16,590 bases of DNA from Actinomycetota bacterium (GCA_009704225.1 WLEN01000004.1:1-16590), one strand, 5' to 3'; shown: positions 1 through 8,728, counted from the first letter of the stretch. The notes: generated from the sequence alone by a model not told the origin. Made by a program: numbers and translations.

Positions 1-851
1 ACAATCGCGAAGATGTAATCGGAATCTGCGTGAGGAAGCCACGACCATTTTGCTCGTGAACTACCCGGACCGAGACCGAACAGTCCCCCGGACGATAACG
101 CCCACAGGCCGTGCATCGTCTGCCAACACACCGTCTCGTACTGTTCGGGTGTGCACCCTTGGATCCACGCGTCGAACCGCGCGCCACGGTTTGATCCGCC
201 GACATTGAGCAGTGCGAATGCCGCCAATCCCGCCAATGCCGCGAGTGTCCAAATTGTGCGGGAAGGCAGACCCGCAAACGCGAGCATCCCCAAAACGATG
301 AGACCCATAATGACGGTTGTTCCGAGGTCTCCCCCCAGGCCAACCATTCCAATGGGAATCCCCACCCAGACCAACGGTTGAATCCAGCGTTGAAGTGGTT
401 CGTCCAACATGAACTCGTTGTCGTGAATCCACGAGGCAAACCATACGATTACGGCCAGTTTGAGAAACTCTGAAGGCTGGAAAGAGAGAAATCCGATGTC
501 GAGCCAGTTGCGGTTACCTCCGTATTCTGTCCCGACCGTGAGCACCGCAAGTTGCAACACAAAACCGATACCGACGAACAGGTTCCGATTTTTGCTCCAC
601 ATCGACACCGGCCACCGCGCGATGATGAGACACAGTGCCCCTCCGAACACCGCGCTCGCCGCCTGCATGAACCCATCGGCGAAGAAATTTCCCCCATTGC
701 TCAAACCGCTGGTAACGGACGACGCCGACAGCACCATGAAAACCCCAAACAGCGACAATAAGGCCGTCACGGCAATCAGCATCGTGACGATCGGCGAGTC
801 GGCCTCAAACGGGTTTCGCAGTTGAAGGCGATGTGACCGCAGACTAGTCAT
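1..851 (-). CDS. ftsW: FtsW, septal peptidoglycan glycosyltransferase (SEDS family), 3' part outside window
   Basis: The N-terminal 283 residues of a SEDS-family protein, which polymerises lipid II into glycan strands at the division septum together with FtsI. I translated from the ATG at 849-851, which overlaps the murD stop by 8 bases (ATGACTAG). Several hydrophobic segments are visible. Family motifs include GGNRNWL followed by FQPSEFLKL, then GLGGDLGTT, and at the window edge GLGPGSSRAKWSWLPHADSD, close to the canonical FtsW/RodA signature ending in DFIFAI. The reading frame runs off the left edge without a stop. Position as last visible gene of the dcw run, directly after murD, favours FtsW over RodA. 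The protein is about two thirds complete compared with the usual length of around 400 residues or more. Confidence 0.95.
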   Translation of the reverse strand, partial: MTSLRSHRLQLRNPFEADSPIVTMLIAVTALLSLFGVFMVLSASSVTSGLSNGGNFFADGFMQAASAVFGGALCLIIARWPVSMWSKNRNLFVGIGFVLQLAVLTVGTEYGGNRNWLDIGFLSFQPSEFLKLAVIVWFASWIHDNEFMLDEPLQRWIQPLVWVGIPIGMVGLGGDLGTTVIMGLIVLGMLAFAGLPSRTIWTLAALAGLAAFALLNVGGSNRGARFDAWIQGCTPEQYETVCWQTMHGLWALSSGGLFGLGPGSSRAKWSWLPHADSDYIFAI

Positions 852-2319
852 CAGTCAAACCAACGTGTGCGCGAACGGCTGCTTGGAATTGACGCCCGCG
901 GTCGGCATAGTCAACGAATTGATCCATCGAGGCGGCGGCGGGCGCCAGCAACACCGTATCGCCCGGCGACGCGTTCAGAGCCGCGGCCGAAACGGCGGCG
1001 TTCATCACATCGTCCGCTTCAATCTCGACGAACGGAACATCGGGAGCCCACGCCGCCATCACTCGCCGGGGCTCTTCTCGGTCGACGCCAATGGCGATGA
1101 CGGCACGAAGCCTCGATCGGTGTGCCTGCACCAACTCATCAATCTGCGTTCCTTTGAACATCCCACCAACAATCCACACCAGTGATGGGAATGCCCGGAG
1201 CGACGCATTCGCAGCGTGCGAGTTGGTTGCTTTCGAATCGTCGACCCAGGTCACACCACCGTTTTCGGCCACCGTCTCACACCGATGGTGGTCAAGTTGA
1301 AACGAATCCAGCCCGGCTGCTACATCGACCGCGGCCGCCCCAACAGACAACGCCATCCCGGAAGCGGCCAGGATATTGAGAATCATGTGCGGGGTTGCGA
1401 AGCCAAGTTCCGCCAAGTGATCGACCGTCGTTAATTCCTGGGCGTTGTTTCGTCGATCGGGGACAAAGGCACGGTCGACCAGTATGCCGTCAATTGTCCC
1501 TAATTCACCGGTGTCCGGCGTCACTAAACCGAAGCCGATTGCCTCGCAGCCTTCTTCAACATTCGCGTCGCGCACAAGGGTCTCAGTCACGGGGTCGATT
1601 CGGCTATAAAACACAGACTTGCGGGTGTTGTGATACACCGCACCTTTCGCCGCACGGTAGGCCTCGGCCGAGCCGTGCCAATCGAGATGGTCCTCGGCGA
1701 TGTTGAGGCATGCGCTGACCAGCGGGCGAAGTGCCCCTTCCCCGACGGTAGGCAACCAGTGCAATTGGAAACTTGAGATCTCGACGACAAGAAATTCGAA
1801 ACCTGTTGGGTCACGAACTGCGTCCAATACCGGTACGCCGATATTTCCAACCGCTGCGACGCGAAACCCCGCTGTCGCTAAAAAGTGTGCAGTGAGCTGA
1901 GTCGTTGTCGTCTTGCCATTGGTCCCCGTGATGAGGATCCATTCCGCGGTCAATACTTTGTCTCGGACTCGCCACGCAAGTTCGATGTCACTCCAGATCT
2001 GAATCGACTCGGTAGCAGCCCAGGAGACGATCGGGTGTTGAGGGGAAATACCCGGACTGACGACGATGACATCCGGCGTAAACTCGGCAGCCAACCGGAC
2101 CATCTCGGTCTCGTCCGGCGCGATCGCATAGTCAACACCGATGACGTCAAGAATCGCGGTGTGCTCGTCTGACGCACCTGCGGTGACAACGAACGCGTCA
2201 CACCCGAGCTCCCACAGTGTGTCGGCGACAGAAAACCCCGTAACCCCCAGCCCCACCACGAGGACTTTGACGCCCTTCCAATCAGCGTTCCAACTTGTCA
2301 GACCGGACAGGCGAGACAT
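844..2319 (-). CDS. murD: MurD, UDP-N-acetylmuramoyl-L-alanine--D-glutamate ligase
   Basis: Cytoplasmic ATP-dependent ligase that adds D-glutamate to UDP-MurNAc-L-Ala. It is 491 residues when started at the ATG at 2317-2319, which overlaps the mraY stop as TAATG; the longer upstream reading frame would run into mraY and adds non-homologous sequence. Visible motifs: an N-terminal Rossmann-like stretch (VLVVGLGVTGFS, about residues 19-30), the ATP P-loop TGTNGKTTTT (131-140), ISSFQL (181-186), HLDWHGS (211-217) with the following AKGAVY segment that carries the modified lysine, and DSKATNSHAA (361-370) opening the C-terminal domain, the last being highly characteristic of MurD. The length is normal for actinobacteria. 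It is followed by ftsW with an 8-base overlap, so the two are translationally coupled. Confidence 0.96.
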   Translation of the reverse strand: MSRLSGLTSWNADWKGVKVLVVGLGVTGFSVADTLWELGCDAFVVTAGASDEHTAILDVIGVDYAIAPDETEMVRLAAEFTPDVIVVSPGISPQHPIVSWAATESIQIWSDIELAWRVRDKVLTAEWILITGTNGKTTTTQLTAHFLATAGFRVAAVGNIGVPVLDAVRDPTGFEFLVVEISSFQLHWLPTVGEGALRPLVSACLNIAEDHLDWHGSAEAYRAAKGAVYHNTRKSVFYSRIDPVTETLVRDANVEEGCEAIGFGLVTPDTGELGTIDGILVDRAFVPDRRNNAQELTTVDHLAELGFATPHMILNILAASGMALSVGAAAVDVAAGLDSFQLDHHRCETVAENGGVTWVDDSKATNSHAANASLRAFPSLVWIVGGMFKGTQIDELVQAHRSRLRAVIAIGVDREEPRRVMAAWAPDVPFVEIEADDVMNAAVSAAALNASPGDTVLLAPAAASMDQFVDYADRGRQFQAAVRAHVGLTDD

Positions 2320-3416
2320 TACTGACTCGCCCATTCGAGGTAGAACAAACCGACCCCGAGACCTACTCCGAGTGTCGCGATCAACCAGAATCGAACGACA
2401 ACAGTGATCTCGGCCCACCCCTTCAATTCGAAGTGGTGATGCAGCGGACTCATGAGAAAAATGCGTTTGCCCTTTGTCAACTTGAAGTACGCACGCTGGA
2501 TGATGACCGATCCCGCCACAATCACGAAGAGCGATCCGATGAGGATGATAAGAAGTTCGGTTCGGGTCAAGATCGCGAGAGCTGCGATTGCACCGCCGAG
2601 GCCCAATGACCCGGTGTCACCCATGAAGATTTGAGCGGGCGTCGTGTTCCACCACAGAAACCCCACAGTACTTGCGGCGATGGCGGCGGCAATCGCAACC
2701 AGGTCCAGTGAGTCTCGAGCCTCGTAGCACTTATAGGCCACCTCGGGGTCCAATACAGAGTTGAAGCATGACTGGTTGAATTGCCAGAAGCCGATGATGA
2801 CGTAGGAGATTATCGCAAGAATTGCGCTGCCGGAGGCCAGCCCATCAAGTCCGTCAGCAACGTTGACTCCATTTGCTGTGGAGATGACAATGAGGTTCGT
2901 CCACAGCACGTAAAGGATGACACCGACGATTCCGCCGATGACGGCGAAGTCGAGCCATGGAATGTCTCTCACCGCACTGATGGCCATCGAGGCCGGGGTC
3001 ATGCCGTTCTCATCGGGGAAACTGATGGCGAGGAGTGCAAAAACCGTAGCGACGAGAGCCTGTCCGAAAACTTTCGCCCAACCCCCGAGACCGAGACTGC
3101 GTTGTTTTCGTATCTTGGTGAAATCGTCGATGAAGCCGACGATTCCCATTCCGGTCATCATGAAAATGACGAGAAGTCCACTCAGGGTCGGCGCATCCTG
3201 TTCGACAAGGTGCCCAAGGGCGTAACCGATAACTGCGCCGAGAACGATAACGATTCCGCCCATTGTCGGCGTCCCACGCTTCGTGTGGTGGCTTTGTGGC
3301 CCGTCATCGCGAATCAATTGCCCCCAACCGAGGCGAACGAACAACCGAATGAACGCGGGTGTCATGAACAGTGAGAACGCGAGGGCGAAACTGGCACCAA
3401 AGAGCACTGACCTCAT
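2319..3416 (-). CDS. mraY: MraY, phospho-N-acetylmuramoyl-pentapeptide transferase
   Basis: Integral membrane enzyme that transfers phospho-MurNAc-pentapeptide to undecaprenyl phosphate, forming lipid I. The 365-residue product has about ten hydrophobic segments. Characteristic motifs are present: the aspartate pair in [17 protein letters not shown], the [15 protein letters not shown] loop, [12 protein letters not shown], and the C-terminal [12 protein letters not shown] histidine motif. The ATG start (3414-3416) overlaps the stop of the upstream MurF-like stub as ATGA, and a good Shine-Dalgarno (GAAGGGGG) lies 7 bases upstream, inside that stub. The stop is shared with the murD start (TAATG). 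All recognised catalytic aspartates and histidines appear intact. Confidence 0.97.
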   Translation of the reverse strand: MRSVLFGASFALAFSLFMTPAFIRLFVRLGWGQLIRDDGPQSHHTKRGTPTMGGIVIVLGAVIGYALGHLVEQDAPTLSGLLVIFMMTGMGIVGFIDDFTKIRKQRSLGLGGWAKVFGQALVATVFALLAISFPDENGMTPASMAISAVRDIPWLDFAVIGGIVGVILYVLWTNLIVISTANGVNVADGLDGLASGSAILAIISYVIIGFWQFNQSCFNSVLDPEVAYKCYEARDSLDLVAIAAAIAASTVGFLWWNTTPAQIFMGDTGSLGLGGAIAALAILTRTELLIILIGSLFVIVAGSVIIQRAYFKLTKGKRIFLMSPLHHHFELKGWAEITVVVRFWLIATLGVGLGVGLFYLEWASQ

Positions 3417-3832
3417 GGTCGATCCCCCTTCAGTCGCTCGACAACATCGCCCAGCGAAACGTCCACTCCACCGGTTACAAGAATCGCCACCCGCGGGCCA
3501 CGGAAACTCGTAATCTCATCGTAGGCGTGTGCGGTGTCGGAAACGGGGATTGACTCTCCGCCCCACGAACCTTCTTGCTCGGCGGTCTGATGAATCCTTC
3601 TGGCAGCCTCGCCCACCACAATCAAGTGGTGCACGTTGAGCCGCACGCTCATGATCCCGAGGATGTCCAGTTGATCGGCCACATCATCGCCCTCGATCAG
3701 TCCCGCCACGTGGACGGTGTCATAACCTTCGACTCGAAGTTCCGCGAGTTTTCGCTGCGCGGCGCGAACACCCTCAAAGGTGGTTTCGGTGTGGGCGTCT
3801 AATAGGAGCGTTCCATCCGAGAGTTCGGACAT
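3413..3832 (-). CDS. Stand-alone MurF C-terminal-domain stub (domain III only)
   Basis: A 139-residue protein in the canonical murF slot between murE and mraY. A full MurF is about 450-500 residues. The start ATG (3830-3832) lies 2 bases after the murE stop and the end overlaps mraY as ATGA, so the frame is intact and coupled. What remains resembles only the C-terminal ligase domain: SDGTLLLDA near the N-terminus sits where MurF has its DGxxxxxDAYNANPDS segment, followed by IVVGEAA (71-77) and EGSWGGES (87-94), the last typical of actinobacterial MurF. The N-terminal UDP-binding domain and the central ATPase domain with the GTNGKT P-loop are absent. The YNANPxS motif is replaced by HTETTFEG, and the usual LVKxS near the C-terminus reads LVTGG (118-122). 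It therefore cannot be an active ligase alone. It could be a decaying remnant, a retained scaffold or regulatory domain, or the product of a deletion in the assembly. Confidence 0.85.
   Translation of the reverse strand: MSELSDGTLLLDAHTETTFEGVRAAQRKLAELRVEGYDTVHVAGLIEGDDVADQLDILGIMSVRLNVHHLIVVGEAARRIHQTAEQEGSWGGESIPVSDTAHAYDEITSFRGPRVAILVTGGVDVSLGDVVERLKGDRP
3424..3431 (-). promoter_or_regulatory. Ribosome binding site of mraY inside the MurF stub
   Basis: Read on the minus strand, GAAGGGGG lies 7 bases before the mraY ATG and falls within the last codons of the MurF-like stub. It explains why the last part of the stub must be kept for mraY translation, but not why about 400 further bases of open frame survive. 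Confidence 0.7.
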
Positions 3833-3834
3833 AA

Positions 3835-5382
3835 TCACAATGACCAACCAGCTTCGGCCAAAGCAGACCGAGCCAGTTCGCGCGCGGAATAACGTGTCCG
3901 TTCGCCGCGGATGTCCCGGTAATCCTGATGTCCAGGGCCCGCCCACAAAATGGAGTCCCCTTCGCGTGCGAGTGATACAGCGAGTCGAATGGCGTTCTCC
4001 GGCGGCGATTCTTCGAAGATCTCTGGGCCATTTGCAACCGATCGAGCCGCGTCGAGCAGTTGCGTGCGAATGGAGGCGGGGTCTTCGAATCGGGGGTGAT
4101 GGTCGGTGATGATGAGAATGTCGCATCCTTCGGCCGCGACGCGGGCCATATCGAATCGCTTCGACGCGTCTCGGTCTCCGTCCGCGCCGAAAACCATGAT
4201 GGTTCGACCCGTTGTGAAACGTCGCACGGCCGCCAAAGTGTGATCAAACGCGTCCGGCGAATGCCCGAAATCGACGTAGACATTTGGTCCACGGTCGCCC
4301 GACACCTTCTCTGTCCGCCCGGGCAGATAGGTCTGAATTCCATTGTCCCGTTCCAGGGCCGCGGCAATCACGTCAGGGTCATACCCCGCCTCGATAAGCA
4401 TGACAAGGGCAAGCCCTGCGTTTGCGGCCATGTGGCGCCCGATGACTGGCTCACGCGTCGAGATGGACACGCCGTCCGCCGACATCAACGTGAACGCCGT
4501 GAAGGCGGGATTGTCCTCGGTCACCTCAACCTGCCAATAAGCGGACAGATCTCCTGTTGACGAAATTGTGGTTACGGGAATGTGTGACTCTTCGACGATT
4601 CGGTGCCCCCAGGTTGTATCCAGGGATACAACGCCGCGACGGGCAACATCAGGGTGAAAGAGCGCACGCTTCGCTCGGAAATAGTCCTCCATGTCGGAAT
4701 AGTCATCGAGGTGGTCGTGCGAAAGGTTGGTGAATCCGGCGACGTCGAACCTGATTCCGGAAACACGATTGTGCGTCAATGCCTGAGCAGACACTTCAAT
4801 GACGACCGCGCGGACGGCGGCTTCCTTCATCCGGGCGATGAGCGCGTGAAGTTCGCTGGCCTCGGGTGTCGTCAATCGCGAAACAAAATTCTCGCCAGCG
4901 ATATGACGCTCTGCTGTTGTCGACAGTCCCGTGGTGATTCCCATTTGGCGCAAGACCCCTTCAAGCAGATACGCCGTTGAGGTTTTCCCGTTCGTTCCCG
5001 TAATTCCAAAATATTGCGGAGCATCATCATCGGTTCGATAGATCCATCGAGCGATGTCCCCAAGTGAGGCACGTGGTGATTCAACGACAACAATCGGTAA
5101 TCCACACTCGGCCGCGATCACCGCTCCATCATCATCCGTGAGTAATGCGACCGCTCCATTGGCACGGGCATCACGGGCGAACTCAGCGCCGTGGCGGTTC
5201 GCGCCGCGCACGGCAACGAACATGTCGCCTGCCGTCACTTCACGGGTCATCACGGTCAATCCAGAAATCTCGACACCGCGCAGATTTCCTATTGATCGGA
5301 GGCCGAACTCAGAAACCAAGAGGTCAAGCGATCGCGGACTAACGTGATCGGGTCGAATAACGGGTGGAATGTTTCCAGTCAC
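3835..5382 (-). CDS. murE: MurE, UDP-N-acetylmuramoyl-tripeptide synthetase (third-residue amino acid ligase, probably not meso-DAP)
   Basis: Cytoplasmic ATP-dependent ligase adding the third stem-peptide amino acid to UDP-MurNAc-L-Ala-D-Glu. I chose the GTG at 5380-5382 (product starts VTGNIPPVIRPDHV, 515 residues): an AAGGAAA ribosome site precedes it, and it lies 13 bases after the ftsI stop, whereas an upstream ATG would lie deep inside ftsI. Motifs: P-loop GTNGKTS (129-135), LTTPEASELH, EVSAQAL, NLSHDHLDDY, and the carbamylated-lysine segment YFRAKRALF. At the site that in meso-DAP enzymes reads DNPR and later KGHE, this protein has DHHPR (427-431) and PGHQ (483-486), so two DAP-contacting positions differ. 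That suggests another diamino or neutral residue (Lys, Orn, Dab or similar, as in Microbacteriaceae). This substrate assignment is inference; the family assignment is firm. Confidence 0.95.
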   Translation of the reverse strand: MTGNIPPVIRPDHVSPRSLDLLVSEFGLRSIGNLRGVEISGLTVMTREVTAGDMFVAVRGANRHGAEFARDARANGAVALLTDDDGAVIAAECGLPIVVVESPRASLGDIARWIYRTDDDAPQYFGITGTNGKTSTAYLLEGVLRQMGITTGLSTTAERHIAGENFVSRLTTPEASELHALIARMKEAAVRAVVIEVSAQALTHNRVSGIRFDVAGFTNLSHDHLDDYSDMEDYFRAKRALFHPDVARRGVVSLDTTWGHRIVEESHIPVTTISSTGDLSAYWQVEVTEDNPAFTAFTLMSADGVSISTREPVIGRHMAANAGLALVMLIEAGYDPDVIAAALERDNGIQTYLPGRTEKVSGDRGPNVYVDFGHSPDAFDHTLAAVRRFTTGRTIMVFGADGDRDASKRFDMARVAAEGCDILIITDHHPRFEDPASIRTQLLDAARSVANGPEIFEESPPENAIRLAVSLAREGDSILWAGPGHQDYRDIRGERTRYSARELARSALAEAGWSL

Positions 5383-5395
5383 GCGTCGATTTCCT

Positions 5396-7138
5396 TCACC
5401 ATTCGATCGGCCAGTTCTCTGCTTTCCCAGTGGACGGCGGGACCCGATAGTACTTGAGCGTTTGTCCCATGAGTGTAGCGAACGAGGTAGCCGCCGCGAG
5501 AGAGGTTCGTTCGAATTGGGGCAAGCCAAAGGTGACAACGATGGCGAACTGTGGATTCTCGGCGGGCGCGACGCCGGCCACCGAGATGATGCGGTCATCG
5601 GTGTACGCGCCGTTTCGGGCGACTTCTGCTGTTCCGGACTTGATTGCGATGCGATATCCGGGAACCCCCACCAACGATTTCAAGAAACCACTTTTGGCGA
5701 CGGTTTCCATCATCGAGATTGTTAGGTCTGCAGCGTCGGCCGATACGACCTGAACTCCCTCAGTGGGCGGCTGTTCGATTACCGTTCCATCTGATTTTTC
5801 ACATCCGGAAATCAATGTGAGTGGTTTTCGTATCCCATGGTTTCCGAGGGTTTGATACGCACTCGCGATTTGTGCACTCGTCGTCGTAATCCCCTGGCCG
5901 AAGATTTCGGTGTACTGAGTCACATTGTCAACTACGTCTGGACTGGCAATGTAACCAGAGTCTTCACCAAGAAAATTGACGGCGGTCTTTTGGCCGATCC
6001 CAAAGGAACTGAGAATGTCATATCGCGCCCGTTTGTTAAGTTGGTGGGCCATTACGTTCATCCCGATGTTCGAAGAATTGAGCAGAATACCCGTCGTCGT
6101 CCAGCGCTCCGTTCCATGCGCGAAAGAGTCGACAATGAATTTTCCGTCCCCGACGGCAAAACGCCCTGGCACGGTGAATCGGTCCATGGGATTTACCAGT
6201 CCCTGGTCCAGCATGGACGCGACGGTGATTGGCTTCACCACGGATCCCGGTTCATACGGCGATGAAAAGAGTCGTGCCCCCATGTCATCGACCTTTGATC
6301 CGTCCACGTTGTTTGGATCGACGCTGGGCCAGTCAGCGGCGGCCAGAATGTGACCATCTTCGATTCGAACAATGAGCGCAGTGGCCCAGGCTGCCCCCAG
6401 TTCCTTCCCGCGAGCACTCACCACTTTTTGAGAAAACCACTGAAGATCTGAATCAATCGTGAGGTGAATCGTCCCGCCGTCTACGGGCGAGATTTGCTCG
6501 ATAGTTGATCCAGGAATGCGGATTCCATCGCGTCCCTTGGCATAAGTCAGCACGCCATCCGTTGCCGCCAAACACGAGTCCTTCGAGAGCTCGATACCCG
6601 CGAGTGGGCCATCCGTTCCCATAAAACCGACGAGGTTGCCGCCGACGGCACCACGTGGATAGGTTCGCGTCGGGCGAAGGTCGTTATAGACCCACGGGAC
6701 CCCAAGCGCTTGGATCTGGCGCAGCACGTCTATGGTCACGCCCTTGACGAGATAGGCGAAGTCCGCAGTTGGATCTTGTGTGATTGCCGCGCGCAATGCC
6801 GCAACCTTGGTATCAGTTATCTCAGCAATTTCCGTCAGGGCCTGCTCGACGGTGACTGTCGCATCGTCTCTGAGGAAATCAACTGTGTATTGAGGTGACG
6901 CCGTGATGTCATATCGGTCGACAGTCGAGGCGAGTACGATTCCGTTCGCATCGACAACATCGCCTCGCACTCCATAGAGAACGCGTGAGATGGTTCGGTG
7001 GGTCTCGGCTTCACCGTTGAGCTTGTCTGCGTCAACGACCTGAATGACGATTAATCGCCCGACGAACAAGGCTGCCACTACGAAAACAGATCCCAGCAGA
7101 AAGCCAACCCGCCGCGAAAACTCTGAGGAACGATGCAT
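5396..7138 (-). CDS. ftsI: FtsI/PBP3-type class B penicillin-binding protein, septal transpeptidase
   Basis: Membrane-anchored D,D-transpeptidase cross-linking septal peptidoglycan, partner of FtsW. The 580-residue product has a short basic N-terminus and one membrane segment (about 11-34), a dimerisation domain beginning RGDVVDANGIVLA (59-71), and a C-terminal transpeptidase domain with all three active-site motifs: SVVK (299-302, catalytic serine), SSN (355-357) and KSGT (500-503, serine where many have KTG). No PASTA repeat follows; the protein ends ENWPIEW. The ATG at 7136-7138 is preceded by a strong GAGGAGG ribosome site. It sits 25 bases after the ftsL-like gene and 13 bases before murE. 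In actinobacteria this gene is also called pbpB. Confidence 0.96.
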   Translation of the reverse strand: MHRSSEFSRRVGFLLGSVFVVAALFVGRLIVIQVVDADKLNGEAETHRTISRVLYGVRGDVVDANGIVLASTVDRYDITASPQYTVDFLRDDATVTVEQALTEIAEITDTKVAALRAAITQDPTADFAYLVKGVTIDVLRQIQALGVPWVYNDLRPTRTYPRGAVGGNLVGFMGTDGPLAGIELSKDSCLAATDGVLTYAKGRDGIRIPGSTIEQISPVDGGTIHLTIDSDLQWFSQKVVSARGKELGAAWATALIVRIEDGHILAAADWPSVDPNNVDGSKVDDMGARLFSSPYEPGSVVKPITVASMLDQGLVNPMDRFTVPGRFAVGDGKFIVDSFAHGTERWTTTGILLNSSNIGMNVMAHQLNKRARYDILSSFGIGQKTAVNFLGEDSGYIASPDVVDNVTQYTEIFGQGITTTSAQIASAYQTLGNHGIRKPLTLISGCEKSDGTVIEQPPTEGVQVVSADAADLTISMMETVAKSGFLKSLVGVPGYRIAIKSGTAEVARNGAYTDDRIISVAGVAPAENPQFAIVVTFGLPQFERTSLAAATSFATLMGQTLKYYRVPPSTGKAENWPIEW

Positions 7139-7163
7139 CCCGTCCGCTCCTCCTCGGTCAGTT

Positions 7164-7781
7164 TCAGTGAGTATTCGGCGCAGGGATTCCTGACGTCGAA
7201 GTCACGGTCGTGGTCGTCTTCACCGATTCTGCCCCACCGGATACCCCCTCAACCGATGCCACGCCACGCATGGTCGACTTAGAGATAAGTGCTGACTCTA
7301 AAGAGTTGGCGATGGTCGTTCGGTCTATCGAACCCTGCCCGCCCACGTATGGGTTCCCCCACACTTTGCCATCACTGATTCTGAGATAGGCGGGTCGTGC
7401 GTTGGAGATCATCCCGAGGCCTTGGGCCACGGAAGACAGGTGTTGTGGTGAATTGAGCACATTGAGTTGCTCTCCGATGAGTTGTGCGTCGCGTCCCAAA
7501 TTTTGGCTTTCTTGAGCCTTGGCGGCTATGGCGTAGGCGTTTGCATCGATTGCAACGGACAGCACGAGGCGTCCGACAATCAGGAGCACGATGGACACAA
7601 CGATGATGGTGACGTTACGACCGGAGAAAATTGCCCGAATCTTTGCGGCTGTCGTCAGCGTGGGTAGGGCACGAACTGACGAAACGGGCCGAAGACGGGG
7701 TGCCGTTTGAGAACTTACCGATGTCATTGGGCGCCTCACCCCGTATTGCGCTGAGTAAGAGGGGTGGATCAGCGTGCTCAT
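7164..7781 (-). CDS. FtsL-like bitopic division protein
   Basis: A 205-residue protein in the ftsL position between rsmH and ftsI. The first 50 residues are a variable, proline- and serine-rich cytoplasmic region, followed by one membrane helix (about 57-78), then a short helical segment (about 80-115, NLGRDAQLIGEQLNVLNSP) of the coiled-coil type expected for FtsL/DivIC. The stretch AQGLGMISNARPAYLRISDG is typical of the micrococcalean protein annotated as hypothetical or FtsL-like at this locus. The C-terminal 50 residues are rich in Thr, Ser and Val and look disordered. Start ATG overlaps the rsmH stop (ATGA). FtsL family members are poorly conserved, so the role (linking FtsB/FtsQ to FtsW/FtsI) rests mainly on topology and position. 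Confidence 0.82.
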   Translation of the reverse strand: MSTLIHPSYSAQYGVRRPMTSVSSQTAPRLRPVSSVRALPTLTTAAKIRAIFSGRNVTIIVVSIVLLIVGRLVLSVAIDANAYAIAAKAQESQNLGRDAQLIGEQLNVLNSPQHLSSVAQGLGMISNARPAYLRISDGKVWGNPYVGGQGSIDRTTIANSLESALISKSTMRGVASVEGVSGGAESVKTTTTVTSTSGIPAPNTH

Positions 7782-8728
7782 GCGGCCGGAACCAATCGTT
7801 CGATCGCGCGAAATTTGACGGACGCAGCACGTGAATTTCGGGAAATCTCGTCCGCGCTGGCGTTTCGCGTTCCAGAAAACACCAATCGATACCCGGCGCG
7901 AAGCGCGACGGGAACGACGGGTAGAGAGTGTGGCGCGGTTGAGGTACTGGCCGCGGCAAACGCGACCTTGACGATGCGATCCTCCAGGGAGTGATAAGAC
8001 AAGACGAGAAGGCGTCCACCGACCGCGAGAGCAGACAGCGCGTTGTCGATTGCGAGTCGAAGGATGGAGAGTTCACCGTTGACTTCGATGCGCAACGCTT
8101 GGAAAACTCGTTTCGCAGGGTGCCCAGAATTCTTGAGTGCATAAGGCGTGGCGTCGTTCAAAATTCGAACCAAGTGTTCACTGCGAACAATCGGGCTTTC
8201 GCGCCGTTCGGCAACGATGGCCCGGGCGTAACGGGGCGCCAACTTCTCTTCGCCAAAATCCCTGAAAATTCGAATGAGATCGCCTTCGTCATATTCGCGA
8301 AGAATGTCGGCGGCCGTCTGTCCAGTTGTTTGGTCCATTCGCATGTCGAGGGGTGCGTCAACCGCATAAGCAAAGCCACGGTCGGATTCATCAATCTGCA
8401 TGGATGAAATTCCGAGATCGAGCAAAATGCCGTTCGCGGAAGTTCGGTTAGCGGTCGCTAGTGCTTCGGCGATGTGGTCGTAGGTGGAGTGAACCCCGAT
8501 AAACCGCGGTCCAAAGACGGAGAGTCGCTCACTGGCGAGCCGAAGTGCGGCCGCGTCTCGATCAATACCCACCACCGTCGCATGAGCAAAGCGATTGAGA
8601 ATTGCTTCACTGTGTCCGCCGAGCCCCAGAGTTCCGTCGACGACAACTGAATTGTCTTCCGAGAGAACCGGAGCAAGCGCATCGAGGCACTCATCGAGAA
8701 GGACGGGGGTGTGTATCGGAGTGTTCAT
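7778..8728 (-). CDS. rsmH: RsmH (MraW), 16S rRNA m4C1402 methyltransferase
   Basis: SAM-dependent methyltransferase that N4-methylates C1402 in the decoding centre of 16S rRNA; it is a standard second gene of dcw clusters. The 316-residue protein shows the family N-terminus (HTPVLLDECLDAL), the SAM-binding loop VVDGTLGLGGHSEAIL (about 28-43), GIDRDAAAL, GILLDLGISSMQID, and the downstream FAYAVDAPLDMRMD and SYHSLEDRIVK motifs, all diagnostic of RsmH. Length is normal. The stop overlaps the start of the ftsL-like gene by ATGA. An 89-base spacer separates it from mraZ, and only a modest GGAA ribosome site precedes the ATG. Confidence 0.97.
   Translation of the reverse strand: MNTPIHTPVLLDECLDALAPVLSEDNSVVVDGTLGLGGHSEAILNRFAHATVVGIDRDAAALRLASERLSVFGPRFIGVHSTYDHIAEALATANRTSANGILLDLGISSMQIDESDRGFAYAVDAPLDMRMDQTTGQTAADILREYDEGDLIRIFRDFGEEKLAPRYARAIVAERRESPIVRSEHLVRILNDATPYALKNSGHPAKRVFQALRIEVNGELSILRLAIDNALSALAVGGRLLVLSYHSLEDRIVKVAFAAASTSTAPHSLPVVPVALRAGYRLVFSGTRNASADEISRNSRAASVKFRAIERLVPAA

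Noticed and set aside
151..825. Several plus-strand frames of 70-121 codons across the left end
   Set aside because: The minus strand here encodes a clear FtsW with uninterrupted motifs to the window edge; the plus-strand frames are shadows.
844..2418. Upstream start for murD giving 524 residues
   Set aside because: The extra 33 residues overlap the end of mraY in another frame and lack similarity to MurD; the TAATG overlap start gives the normal N-terminus.
2781..3374. 197-codon open frame antisense to mraY
   Set aside because: Low-complexity acidic translation with no domain; it is the shadow of a well-conserved membrane protein gene.
3413..4126. Longer 237-residue reading of the MurF-like frame, or a frameshifted murF hidden under murE
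   Set aside because: The extra N-terminal part is an out-of-frame shadow of murE and is not MurF-like. murE fills 3835-5382 completely with good homology to its end, so there is no room for the missing MurF domains, and no other frame in this region shows a second GTNGKT motif.
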